Below, in pieces: positions 1-4,720 of a DNA stretch of 7,364 bases. The stretch comes from Acidimicrobiales bacterium (GTDB taxonomy: Bacteria; Actinomycetota; Acidimicrobiia; Acidimicrobiales; Ilumatobacteraceae). The translations under genes and the position numbers were made by a program. The notes under the pieces were generated by a model. It was not told where the DNA came from, made no database searches, and saw nothing but the letters and a program-made list of their open reading frames with translations. Within the stretch, counting starts at the first letter, position 1. Each line of letters starts with the position of its first letter. The stretch covers positions 1-7,364 of the forward strand of contig JAURNB010000016.1 in the NCBI GenBank assembly GCA_030830415.1. The letters are read 5' to 3'.

Positions 1-588
1 AGTTTCTTTGCGCCGCTCGGTTTGAGTGATCTCACTGTGGGTGGCGGTTTAGGTGTTGCTTATGTGACAAGTGAGCATGCGCCAACCATGGAGCAATGGG
101 GAACCGTGGTACGCCGCGCAACTGCGTCGCTGCCGAAAGATGTTGTTGTGCGTGTAGAACCTGGTCGATCCATTGTGGCGTCGTCGGCAATCACGGTGTA
201 TACCGTAGGTACGCAAAAAGATATTCCTGGGGTGCGTTCATACGTTGCAGTTGATGGCGGCATGAGCGACAACCCTCGCCCCATGATGTACGGCAGCGGC
301 TATGAAGCCTTCATGCCAACGTTGCCCGGTGCTCTGCGGCCGCGCAACGTGCGCGTGGTGGGCAAGCACTGCGAAAGTGGCGACATTGTGATTGAAGAGG
401 CACAGGTTCCTGCTGAACTTGAAGTGGGCAGCTTGCTTGCCACTCCGGTGACTGGCGCATATGGCTATTCCATGGCTTCGAACTACAACATGGTCACCAA
501 GCCCGCAGTCGTTTTTGTGAAAGATGGCCACGCCCGCGTGGTGCGTCGCCGCGAAACCTACGAAGATCTCCTCACCCTCAACCCCTAA
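1..588 (+). CDS. lysA: Diaminopimelate decarboxylase, C-terminal part (5' end off window)
   Basis: This PLP enzyme makes L-lysine from meso-diaminopimelate, the last step of lysine synthesis in the cytoplasm. The reading frame is open from base 1, so the gene starts outside the window; about 195 C-terminal residues are visible. Recognisable family motifs in order are VGGGLGVAY (glycine loop binding the PLP phosphate), EPGRSIVA, the substrate-binding DGGMSDNPRP, the catalytic-cysteine motif CESGD contributed across the dimer interface, and GAYGYSMASNYN near the C-terminus, whose Tyr contacts the cofactor. This order and spacing match the C-terminal half of the barrel plus the beta domain of fold-type III decarboxylases. 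A TTG at base 22 lies inside the glycine-loop region and is not a real start. The stop is TAA. Four bases after it begins a 49-bp repeated element. Confident identification; the missing N-terminal part should carry the PLP lysine. Confidence 0.95.
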   Translation, partial: SFFAPLGLSDLTVGGGLGVAYVTSEHAPTMEQWGTVVRRATASLPKDVVVRVEPGRSIVASSAITVYTVGTQKDIPGVRSYVAVDGGMSDNPRPMMYGSGYEAFMPTLPGALRPRNVRVVGKHCESGDIVIEEAQVPAELEVGSLLATPVTGAYGYSMASNYNMVTKPAVVFVKDGHARVVRRRETYEDLLTLNP

Positions 589-591
589 CAA

Positions 592-640
592 GTGTTCTCG
601 GCGCCGTATGTCACGGTTTTTGCAACAATTTGCGCCGAGA
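592..640 (+). repeat. 49-bp palindrome-ended element, copy 1 (left of DUF2237 gene)
   Basis: The element begins GTGTTCTCGGCGC and ends GCGCCGAGA. Its arms TCTCGGCGC (596-604) and GCGCCGAGA (632-640) form a perfect 9-bp inverted repeat around 27 nt. The reverse complement of bases 1040-1088 matches it at about 42 of 49 positions without gaps, while similarity stops sharply at both ends. It fills most of the lysA to DUF2237 gap. No T-run follows the right arm, so it does not look like an ordinary terminator. It could be a REP/MITE-like repeat, an operator, or a structured RNA; the sequence does not decide. Confidence 0.8.
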
Positions 641-655
641 TCTTCCACTTCACGC

Positions 656-661
656 TAGACA
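656..661 (+). promoter_or_regulatory. Possible -10 box for a leaderless DUF2237 transcript
   Basis: TAGACA lies 6 nt before the ATG at 668, and no Shine-Dalgarno sequence is seen between the repeat element and the start. That spacing would suit a leaderless mRNA, which is common in actinobacteria. The match to the -10 consensus is imperfect (the final T is replaced by A) and no -35 box was recognised, so this is weak. Confidence 0.25.
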
Positions 662-667
662 TATTGC

Positions 668-1030
668 ATGACAACTCAGCCGAACGTTTTTGGTGAACCC
701 ATTGCGACATGTTGCACCGAACCGATGACTGGTTTTTACCGCACGGGCTGCTGTGAAACAGGTGGCGATGACCACGGTGTGCACACGGTATGTGCCGTCA
801 TGACCGATGAGTTTCTTGCATTCTCCAAAGCAGCAGGCAATGACTTATCAACGCCGATGCCGAAATATGGTTTTGCTGGTTTGAAGGCTGGCGATCATTG
901 GTGCTTGTGTGCTATGCGTTGGCAAGAAGCTTTTGAAGCGGGTCATGCACCACTGGTGAACTTGCACGCCACGCATTTACACACCTTGGAGTTCGTTGAA
1001 TTGAGCGACCTCCAAAAGTTTGCACTCTAA
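668..1030 (+). CDS. DUF2237 family cysteine-rich protein
   Basis: This 120-aa soluble protein matches the DUF2237 family in length and signature. It shows NVFGEPIATCCTEP (residues 6-19), TGFYRTGCCETG (21-32), the run VCAVMTDEFLAFSKAAGND (41-59), LSTPMPKYGFAGLKAGD (60-76) and WCLCAMRWQEA (78-88). Seven cysteines (15, 16, 28, 29, 42, 79, 81), arranged as two CC pairs and a CxC, would suit metal binding or thiol chemistry, but the family's biochemical role is not established and none is claimed. The ATG at 668 gives the canonical family N-terminus; no clear ribosome binding site precedes it. The gene stands alone between two inverted copies of a 49-bp element, the left one 27 nt before its start and the right one 9 nt after its stop. 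Family assignment is confident; function is unknown. Confidence 0.85.
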   Translation: MTTQPNVFGEPIATCCTEPMTGFYRTGCCETGGDDHGVHTVCAVMTDEFLAFSKAAGNDLSTPMPKYGFAGLKAGDHWCLCAMRWQEAFEAGHAPLVNLHATHLHTLEFVELSDLQKFAL

Positions 1031-1039
1031 ACAGCAGTT

Positions 1040-1088
1040 TCTCGGCGCAAATTGTCGCGAAAACAGCGCCACACCGCGCCGAGAACAC
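1040..1088 (-). repeat. 49-bp palindrome-ended element, copy 2 (inverted, right of DUF2237 gene)
   Basis: This is the inverted partner of the element at 592-640. It runs from TCTCGGCGC (1040-1048) to GCGCCGAGAACAC (1076-1088) and has the same perfect 9-bp arms. The 13 outermost bases next to gltX and roughly 18 bases at the other end are identical to copy 1; the seven or so differences fall in the middle. It sits between the DUF2237 stop and gltX. No T-run follows either arm. Confidence 0.8.
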
Positions 1089-1108
1089 TCTCGGTGGGGT
1101 GGGGTCGG

Positions 1109-1114
1109 TAATCT
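1109..1114 (+). promoter_or_regulatory. Possible -10 box for gltX
   Basis: TAATCT fits the actinobacterial TANNNT -10 pattern and ends 9 nt before the gltX ATG, so a transcript from it would be leaderless or nearly so. AAGGG at 1118-1122 is too close to the ATG for an ordinary ribosome binding site. No convincing -35 was found. Confidence 0.3.
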
Positions 1115-1123
1115 GCAAGGGTC

Positions 1124-2536
1124 ATGACAACACCTCCTCGCTATCGCTTCGCTCCATCTCCTACCGGCTTTTTCCATGTGGGTGGTGCCCGCACTGCTCT
1201 GTACAACTGGGCACTCACTTTGCGCGAAGGTGGAACCTTCGTTTTGCGCATTGAAGACACCGATGAGTCGCGAAACGAACCGCAGTGGACCCAAGGCATT
1301 ATCGATGCACTCGCGTGGCTTGGCATCAATAACGATCACCCACAATTTGAAGGGCCGTACTTTCAGTCGGCAAATGCGCAGGCACATATCGACGCCGCCA
1401 TGAAGCTTTACGCAGAAGGCAAGGCGTATTTCTGCGATCTCACCGGAGAGCAAGTGCAAGAGCGCGCCAAGGCCTCGGGCAAGCCAGGGTACGACGGCTA
1501 TAGCCGCGACCGCGGTTTAGAGCCTGGCCCGGGCCGTGTGCTGCGGTTCCGTGTTCCTGCCGGTGAAACAGTGGTGCACGACCTCGTGCGTGGCGAAGTG
1601 AAATTTGATAACGCCACCATTGAAGACTTCGTACTCTTGCGTGGAAACGGAACACCGATGTTCCTACTTGCGAACGTAGTTGACGACCAGATCATGAACA
1701 TCACTCATGTGGTGCGTGCAGAAGAGCACTTGCCGAACACTCCAAAGCAGCAAATGATTTGGAATGCACTCAATGTTGCCCCGCCGACATGGGCACACGT
1801 TCCAGTTCTCGTTAATGAACAGCGCAAGAAGTTGTCGAAGCGCCGCGACAAAGTTGCCGTAGAGCAATATCGCGAAGAAGGCATTCTTCCCGATGCAATG
1901 GTGAACTACCTCATGACCTTGGGTTGGGCGCCTGCTGGCGATACCGAGATTGTTCCTTGGCAGCACATTGTCGATACCTTCCGCTTAGAAGATGTGAATC
2001 ATTCGCCAGCATTTTTCGACATTCAAAAATTGCAAGCCTTCAATGGTGAATACATTCGCAAAATGCCACTTGAAGTGTTCATTGCCGAATGCGAACCATT
2101 CCTCACTGGCGAAACCATGCCATGGCCAGCGGGCAACTTCAAACAAGACATTTTCCGTGGCATGGCTGAACTTGTGCAAACAAGAGTCACTGCACTCACT
2201 GAAGTTCCTGCGATGGTCGACTTCTTCTTTCTTGATGAGCCCGCAATAGACGAGGCCTCATGGGCGAAGGCAACTAAAGATGAGTGGGCGAGTGCTGTAC
2301 TCAGCGAAACAGCGGCCGCGTATGCAACTACAGAGTGGAATCACGATTCATTGAAAGCAGTCATTGAGCAGGTAGGCGAAAAGCACGGTTTGAAACTCGG
2401 AAAAGTGCAAGCACCTATTCGTGTTGCAATTACGGGTCGCACAGTTGGGCCACCACTTTTTGAATCGCTCGAGCTTTTAGGGCGCGATACAACTCTTGCG
2501 CGTTTAGCAGCAGCATCGCAGCGGCTCGCAAAGTAA
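1124..2536 (+). CDS. gltX: Glutamyl-tRNA synthetase
   Basis: This class I aminoacyl-tRNA synthetase attaches glutamate to tRNA-Glu; in bacteria without GlnRS it also misacylates tRNA-Gln for later amidation by GatCAB. The 470-aa length is normal for bacterial GluRS. The N-terminus YRFAPSPTGFFHVGGARTAL holds the HIGH-type ATP motif as HVGG (residues 18-21), followed by RIEDTDESR. The second class I motif is KLSKR at residues 236-240, and the alpha-helical anticodon-binding region follows (GILPDAMVNYLMTLGW onward). The C-terminal part ends with the typical VQAPIRVAITGRTVGPPLFESL. The ATG at 1124 gives a standard N-terminus. A YdcF-like gene follows after 13 nt and is probably co-transcribed. 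tRNA-Gln and tRNA-Glu genes lie about 0.7-0.8 kb downstream, so enzyme and substrates are close. Whether it is a non-discriminating enzyme cannot be proved from this window. Confidence 0.97.
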   Translation: MTTPPRYRFAPSPTGFFHVGGARTALYNWALTLREGGTFVLRIEDTDESRNEPQWTQGIIDALAWLGINNDHPQFEGPYFQSANAQAHIDAAMKLYAEGKAYFCDLTGEQVQERAKASGKPGYDGYSRDRGLEPGPGRVLRFRVPAGETVVHDLVRGEVKFDNATIEDFVLLRGNGTPMFLLANVVDDQIMNITHVVRAEEHLPNTPKQQMIWNALNVAPPTWAHVPVLVNEQRKKLSKRRDKVAVEQYREEGILPDAMVNYLMTLGWAPAGDTEIVPWQHIVDTFRLEDVNHSPAFFDIQKLQAFNGEYIRKMPLEVFIAECEPFLTGETMPWPAGNFKQDIFRGMAELVQTRVTALTEVPAMVDFFFLDEPAIDEASWAKATKDEWASAVLSETAAAYATTEWNHDSLKAVIEQVGEKHGLKLGKVQAPIRVAITGRTVGPPLFESLELLGRDTTLARLAAASQRLAK

Positions 2537-2549
2537 AAAGATATTTGCC

Positions 2550-3167
2550 ATGAAACGGGTAGCACAACTACTTGCGTTGGTGCTTTGCGTCGGTTCCTTG
2601 TATGTGGGGCTCACGGTTTTCGAAGTGTGGCGTGTTGGTCGTACGCAATCAACTACACAAGTAGATGCCATTGTGGTGATGGGCGCTGCACAATACGACG
2701 GGGTTCCTTCGCCTCTTTTGAAAGCACGACTCATGCGCGCTTTTGAATTGTGGGAACAAAAGGTGGCGCCGCGCATTGTGCTCACCGGCGGCAATAAACC
2801 AGGTGATCGCTTCACTGAAGCATCTGCATCGGCAATCTTTTTGCGTCAGCAAGGAGTTCCACAAGAAGATCTCCTGCAAGAGTCGTTATCGCGCTCCACA
2901 TATGAGGCATTACGTAACGTGAGAAATCTCGTCGCGACTGACTCTAACTTTGCAGGAATCAAGCGCATAGTGATTGTGACCGACCCGTATCACGAGCTGC
3001 GCTCACGCCTCACCGCTCGCGAGATGAACTTTGAGACCACGACGTCTCCCTCGTCAAATAGCCCTATTGCAGGGAATAGCGCCTTCAAGAAGTACGTCAA
3101 AGAGGGTGCAGGAATCGCTCTTGCCCGTGTCATTGGCTTTGGAAACCTCTGGAAGATCACCGGCTAA
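2550..3167 (+). CDS. YdcF/DUF218 family membrane-anchored protein
   Basis: This 205-aa protein has one N-terminal hydrophobic segment (about residues 4-25), probably a membrane anchor or uncleaved signal, followed by a DUF218 (YdcF/SanA/ElyC-type) domain. Family hallmarks are VDAIVVMGAAQYDG (about residues 38-51), PSPLLKARL, the glycine-rich IVLTGG with GDRFTEA, the STYEALRNV helix, and the late IVTDPYHELRSR with its conserved His. Characterised relatives SanA and ElyC affect envelope integrity and lipid-carrier handling in enterobacteria, but substrate and reaction are not firmly known, so a specific function is not claimed. It starts 13 nt after gltX on the same strand, with only a weak A-rich sequence upstream, which suggests co-transcription with gltX. 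It ends shortly before the tRNA-Gln promoter. Confidence 0.85.
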   Translation: MKRVAQLLALVLCVGSLYVGLTVFEVWRVGRTQSTTQVDAIVVMGAAQYDGVPSPLLKARLMRAFELWEQKVAPRIVLTGGNKPGDRFTEASASAIFLRQQGVPQEDLLQESLSRSTYEALRNVRNLVATDSNFAGIKRIVIVTDPYHELRSRLTAREMNFETTTSPSSNSPIAGNSAFKKYVKEGAGIALARVIGFGNLWKITG

Positions 3168-3174
3168 CGGGCGG

Positions 3175-3202
3175 TTTTCATTTCCCTTGGTGGCGATACA
3201 AT
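3175..3202 (+). promoter_or_regulatory. Promoter of tRNA-Gln
   Basis: TTTTCA (3175-3180, four of six matches to the -35 consensus) and TACAAT (3197-3202, a near-consensus -10) are separated by 16 nt. The predicted start near 3209 lies about 7 nt before the mature tRNA. This is the best-matching promoter in the window. Confidence 0.6.
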
Positions 3203-3215
3203 CAGGGTGCTCCAT

Positions 3216-3287
3216 TGGGGAGTGGTGTAACTGGCAACACAGCAGATTCTGGTTCTGTTATTCAGGGTTCGATTCCTTGCTCCCCAG
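3216..3287 (+). tRNA. tRNA-Gln (anticodon CTG)
   Basis: A complete cloverleaf of 72 nt. The acceptor stem is TGGGGAG/CTCCCCA, with T1-A72. The D-stem is GTGT/ACAC. The anticodon stem is GCAGA/TCTGT with loop TTCTGGT, placing CTG at 3249-3251. The T-stem is CAGGG/CCTTG with loop TTCGATT. The discriminator base is G3287. The terminal CCA is not encoded (CAA follows) and must be added after transcription. The U1-A72 pair is the known recognition feature used by bacterial GatCAB for Glu-tRNA-Gln amidation, so it fits an indirect glutaminylation pathway. The tRNA has its own promoter and terminator. Confidence 0.95.
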
Positions 3288-3305
3288 CAAATACTCAACA
3301 ATGTT

Positions 3306-3339
3306 GGCCCGAACGCTTGCGCGCTCGGGCCTTTTGTTT
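3306..3339 (+). terminator. Intrinsic terminator after tRNA-Gln
   Basis: GGCCCGA (3306-3312) pairs perfectly with TCGGGCC (3325-3331), and TTTTGTTT follows directly. The 12-nt loop can pair a little further internally. It ends the tRNA-Gln transcript and separates it from tRNA-Glu. Confidence 0.85.
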
Positions 3340-3351
3340 CCCGCCCACTGA

Positions 3352-3357
3352 TAACCT
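3352..3357 (+). promoter_or_regulatory. Possible -10 box for tRNA-Glu
   Basis: TAACCT fits TANNNT and would give a start near 3364, some 8 nt before the mature tRNA. No correctly spaced -35 was seen. A promoter is expected here because a terminator lies just upstream. Confidence 0.35.
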
Positions 3358-3371
3358 GACGACCGCTACTT

Positions 3372-3447
3372 GGCCCCATCGTCTAGTGGCCTAGGACACC
3401 ACCCTCTCAAGGTGGCGGCACGGGTTCGAATCCCGTTGGGGCTGCCA
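3372..3447 (+). tRNA. tRNA-Glu (anticodon CTC), CCA encoded
   Basis: A complete cloverleaf: acceptor GGCCCCA/TGGGGCT, D-arm GTCT...GGAC with the usual TAGTGG loop, anticodon stem CCACC/GGTGG with loop CTCTCAA (anticodon CTC at 3406-3408), T-stem ACGGG/CCCGT with loop TTCGAAT, discriminator G3444, and genomic CCA at 3445-3447. The first acceptor pair is G1-U72 wobble, where G1-C72 is usual in bacterial tRNA-Glu; all other acceptor pairs are Watson-Crick. The mature tRNA without CCA is 73 nt. No U-tracted terminator follows before the rhodopsin gene. Confidence 0.95.
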
Positions 3448-3473
3448 TTTAATACTTTCCTTGGCCCTCGGAT

Positions 3474-3500
3474 AATGAGATCCACAAATGGATTCGCATT
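3474..3500 (+). promoter_or_regulatory. Stem-loop between tRNA-Glu and rhodopsin gene
   Basis: AATG (3474-3477) pairs with CATT (3497-3500). After a small internal loop, GATCCA (3479-3484) pairs with TGGATT (3489-3494, one G-U) around the loop CAAA. There is no following T-run, so it is not a standard terminator. It may be a processing site for the tRNA precursor, part of the rhodopsin leader, or chance. Confidence 0.4.
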
Positions 3501-3512
3501 CCTGATTATGTT

Positions 3513-3545
3513 GAACTTAGACGGAGCACAAGTTCCGTGTGCGTC
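3513..3545 (+). promoter_or_regulatory. Overlapping inverted repeats upstream of rhodopsin start
   Basis: Three mutually exclusive pairings share this stretch. They are GAACTT (3513-3518) with AAGTTC (3530-3535); ACGGAG (3521-3526) with TTCCGT (3533-3538, one G-U); and GCACA (3526-3530) with TGTGC (3538-3542), which can be extended by GAC/GTC (3520-3522/3543-3545) across a bulge. They lie 12 nt or more before the ribosome binding site. They could be an operator if untranscribed, or switching RNA hairpins if part of the leader. No known riboswitch was recognised. Confidence 0.4.
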
Positions 3546-3556
3546 AAACTATAAAT

Positions 3557-3562
3557 GGGGAG
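3557..3562 (+). promoter_or_regulatory. Ribosome binding site that fixes the rhodopsin start
   Basis: GGGGAG is followed by 7 nt and then the ATG at 3570, an ideal spacing. The ATG at 3555 overlaps this site and has nothing suitable upstream, so 3570 is preferred. The site matters because other genes here mostly lack a recognisable Shine-Dalgarno. Confidence 0.75.
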
Positions 3563-3569
3563 ATATCAA

Positions 3570-4283
3570 ATGAAGATGGTTTTTGAAGATGCTGATTTGA
3601 ATCAACTGGTGTACAACGCGCTTTCTTTTGGAACTGCAGTAATGCTTGGCGCTTTTGTCTACTTTTTGACTCAAATCAAAAGTGTTGCAAAGCAATACCA
3701 ATCGGGCGTAGCTGTCTCGGCTGTTGTTGTGGGTATTGCTGGTTACCACTACTACAGAATGTGGAGTGATTGGGGAAGCGGTACCGTCAACGAGGGTTAC
3801 CGTTACGCCGACTGGCTCATCACAGTTCCATTGCTCGTTATTGAGTTGCTCATTGTGTTGGGTGTAACTGCAGATCGTCGCAAGAAATTGATGACGACCT
3901 TGGTGCCAGCCACTGTGCTCATGATCGGGCTCGGTTACCCAGGCGAAACAGCTTCGAGTGACGGCACGAAGTGGATCTTCTGGATCCTTTCAATGTTGCC
4001 ATTCATTTACATCTTGTTCACCTTGTCAGGTGAGTTGAAGGCTGCTGGGACCCGTGAAAAGGGTGCAGTTGCTTCATCTATCAAGAATGCAACAACGATT
4101 CTGTTGGTCACCTGGTTGGTCTACCCAATTGGGTACTTGTTCCCAGTGATCTTCGATGCTGGCAACGAGGGTGCAGAGACTGCACGTCAACTTGCTTACA
4201 CCGTGGCCGACATTACGGCTAAAGGCTTGTTCGGTTTGATGATTCTGAACATTGCTAAGGCTCGTTCGGGCGACACACACTAG
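3570..4283 (+). CDS. Light-driven proton-pumping rhodopsin (type 1)
   Basis: This 237-aa, seven-helix retinal protein (helices near residues 9-34, 45-65, 77-99, 106-123, 134-155, 172-194, 206-230) pumps H+ out of the cell in light. Retinal binds Lys218 in helix G (VADITAKGLFG), with Asp214 as counter-ion partner. Helix C reads RYADWLITVPLLVIE: R78, D81 (proton acceptor), T85 and E92 (donor) form the D-T-E set of proteorhodopsin-type outward proton pumps. His60 matches the conserved helix B His. Leu89, at the proteorhodopsin residue-105 tuning site, predicts green absorption. In helix E (KWIFWILS), Trp138 aligns with bacteriorhodopsin Trp138, where xanthorhodopsin has Gly; a carotenoid antenna is therefore unlikely. 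W182, Y185 and P186 of helix F are conserved. The start at 3570 is set by GGGGAG. A terminator follows at once, so it is the last gene of its transcript. Retinal genes are not in the window. Confidence 0.95.
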   Translation: MKMVFEDADLNQLVYNALSFGTAVMLGAFVYFLTQIKSVAKQYQSGVAVSAVVVGIAGYHYYRMWSDWGSGTVNEGYRYADWLITVPLLVIELLIVLGVTADRRKKLMTTLVPATVLMIGLGYPGETASSDGTKWIFWILSMLPFIYILFTLSGELKAAGTREKGAVASSIKNATTILLVTWLVYPIGYLFPVIFDAGNEGAETARQLAYTVADITAKGLFGLMILNIAKARSGDTH

Positions 4284-4296
4284 AAAAAGTATTGAA

Positions 4297-4339
4297 GGGG
4301 TGGACCTGCGGTGATACGCCGCATGTCCACCCCTTTTTT
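4297..4339 (+). terminator. Strong intrinsic terminator after the rhodopsin gene
   Basis: GGGGTGGAC (4297-4305) pairs perfectly with GTCCACCCC (4325-4333), and inside it TGCGG pairs with CCGCA across a single C/T mismatch. TTTTTT follows directly. AAAAA precedes the stem, so it could also act on the opposite strand. It separates the rhodopsin from the small genes downstream. Confidence 0.95.
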
Positions 4340-4350
4340 CTTAAATGGGT

Positions 4351-4356
4351 TAACGT
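4351..4356 (+). promoter_or_regulatory. Possible -10 box for leaderless small-protein operon
   Basis: TAACGT fits TANNNT and ends 6 nt before the ATG at 4363. No Shine-Dalgarno is present, and a strong terminator lies just upstream, so a promoter must be near. A leaderless transcript is the simplest reading; no good -35 was found. Confidence 0.4.
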
Positions 4357-4362
4357 ATTCAG

Positions 4363-4551
4363 ATGAAGCCAAAACTCATTCTCCAAGTCTCAATTCTTTT
4401 GTCAGCTGCGGCGAGTTTGGCCTTGAGTATTTCGCTGTATTTTGCAGGAGATGATCAAAGCGACAAACTCAACGGTATCTACGTTGGTGTCTGGGTTCCA
4501 TCGATCCTCGCACTCGGCGCATTTTTACTTGCTGGGCAGAAAGGTAAATAA
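4363..4551 (+). CDS. Small two-helix membrane protein, function unknown
   Basis: A 62-aa protein that I do not recognise. It starts MKPK, then has a hydrophobic segment (about residues 5-28), a polar turn DDQSDKLN, a second hydrophobic segment (about 38-57) beginning GIYVGVWVPSILALG, and a basic tail QKGK. Positive residues at both ends suggest a membrane hairpin with both termini in the cytoplasm. It is a plausible real gene: it follows a strong terminator, has a candidate leaderless promoter 6 nt before its ATG, and its stop TAA directly abuts the ATG of a second small membrane-protein gene with a good ribosome binding site inside this gene's end. The GVWVPSILALGAFLLAG helix, with its Trp-Val-Pro, looks more specific than random hydrophobic sequence. 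It might be a small subunit or regulator of a larger membrane complex; nothing here identifies the partner. Confidence 0.65.
   Translation: MKPKLILQVSILLSAAASLALSISLYFAGDDQSDKLNGIYVGVWVPSILALGAFLLAGQKGK
4540..4544 (+). promoter_or_regulatory. Ribosome binding site for the 36-aa gene
   Basis: AAAGG lies inside the last codons of the 62-aa gene, 7 nt before the ATG at 4552. This supports the very short downstream frame being translated and coupled. Confidence 0.55.
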
Positions 4552-4662
4552 ATGTCTGAAGCAACCCTGTTTTCCTTTGGTGCTGTCATTTTTTTCGTTG
4601 TTTTCACCGGTGCAATTTTATTTGGAATGGCAGCGATGAAGGAATACCAAGACAAAGGCTGA
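4552..4662 (+). CDS. 36-aa single-helix membrane protein, function unknown
   Basis: This very short frame begins at the base after the stop of the 62-aa gene. It encodes MSEATLFSF, then a hydrophobic helix (about residues 6-28, rich in Phe, Val and Ile, ending ILFGMAAM), then a charged tail KEYQDKG. The acidic N-terminus and mixed tail suggest one membrane crossing. AAAGG at 4540-4544 gives it a properly spaced ribosome binding site, unlike most genes here, and the stop-start abutment suggests translational coupling. I do not recognise the family. Size and layout resemble small accessory subunits of respiratory or transport complexes, but it has no convincing resemblance to CydX or CcoS. Whether it is truly expressed depends on conservation in relatives. 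Confidence 0.55.
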   Translation: MSEATLFSFGAVIFFVVFTGAILFGMAAMKEYQDKG

Positions 4663-4720
4663 CACGGTCGTTTTTTAGTCCCGTTCCTTGTTGTCAGCGT
4701 TGGTACTCTCGGTAACACGT

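Noticed and set aside
238..648. 136-aa minus-strand frame opposite lysA, and the other long antisense frames over gltX and uppP
   Set aside because: They mirror well-supported genes and show no family motif; they reflect codon bias of the sense gene.
3031..3351. 106-aa open frame on the plus strand
   Set aside because: It overlaps the YdcF gene in another frame and then crosses tRNA-Gln and its terminator.
3513..3535. GAAC...GTTC as a LexA/SOS box
   Set aside because: The actinobacterial SOS box needs 4 nt between GAAC and GTTC; here the half-sites are far apart.
3550..3555. TATAAA as the rhodopsin -10 box
   Set aside because: A start from it would fall at about 3562, removing the strong GGGGAG ribosome binding site from the mRNA; no spaced -35 is present. 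Kept only as a remote option.
3372..3570. Integration site at tRNA-Glu with rhodopsin as cargo
   Set aside because: No repeat of the tRNA 3' end, integrase or other mobility gene is seen in the window.
3370..3573. 67-aa open frame on the plus strand
   Set aside because: It runs through tRNA-Glu and the rhodopsin leader and resembles no protein; it is a chance frame.
4442..4639. 65-aa open frame overlapping both small membrane-protein genes
   Set aside because: The alternative frame is less coherent and has no suitable ribosome binding site, while the 62-aa and 36-aa frames abut neatly and encode clean membrane helices.
4661..4695. T-run at 4671-4676 as a terminator after the 36-aa gene
   Set aside because: No adequate GC-rich stem directly precedes the T-run; only weak scattered pairing was found.
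4691..4718. TTGTCA and TAACAC (16-nt spacing) as a uppP promoter
   Set aside because: The predicted start would lie downstream of the uppP ATG at 4721, so it cannot serve that start codon.
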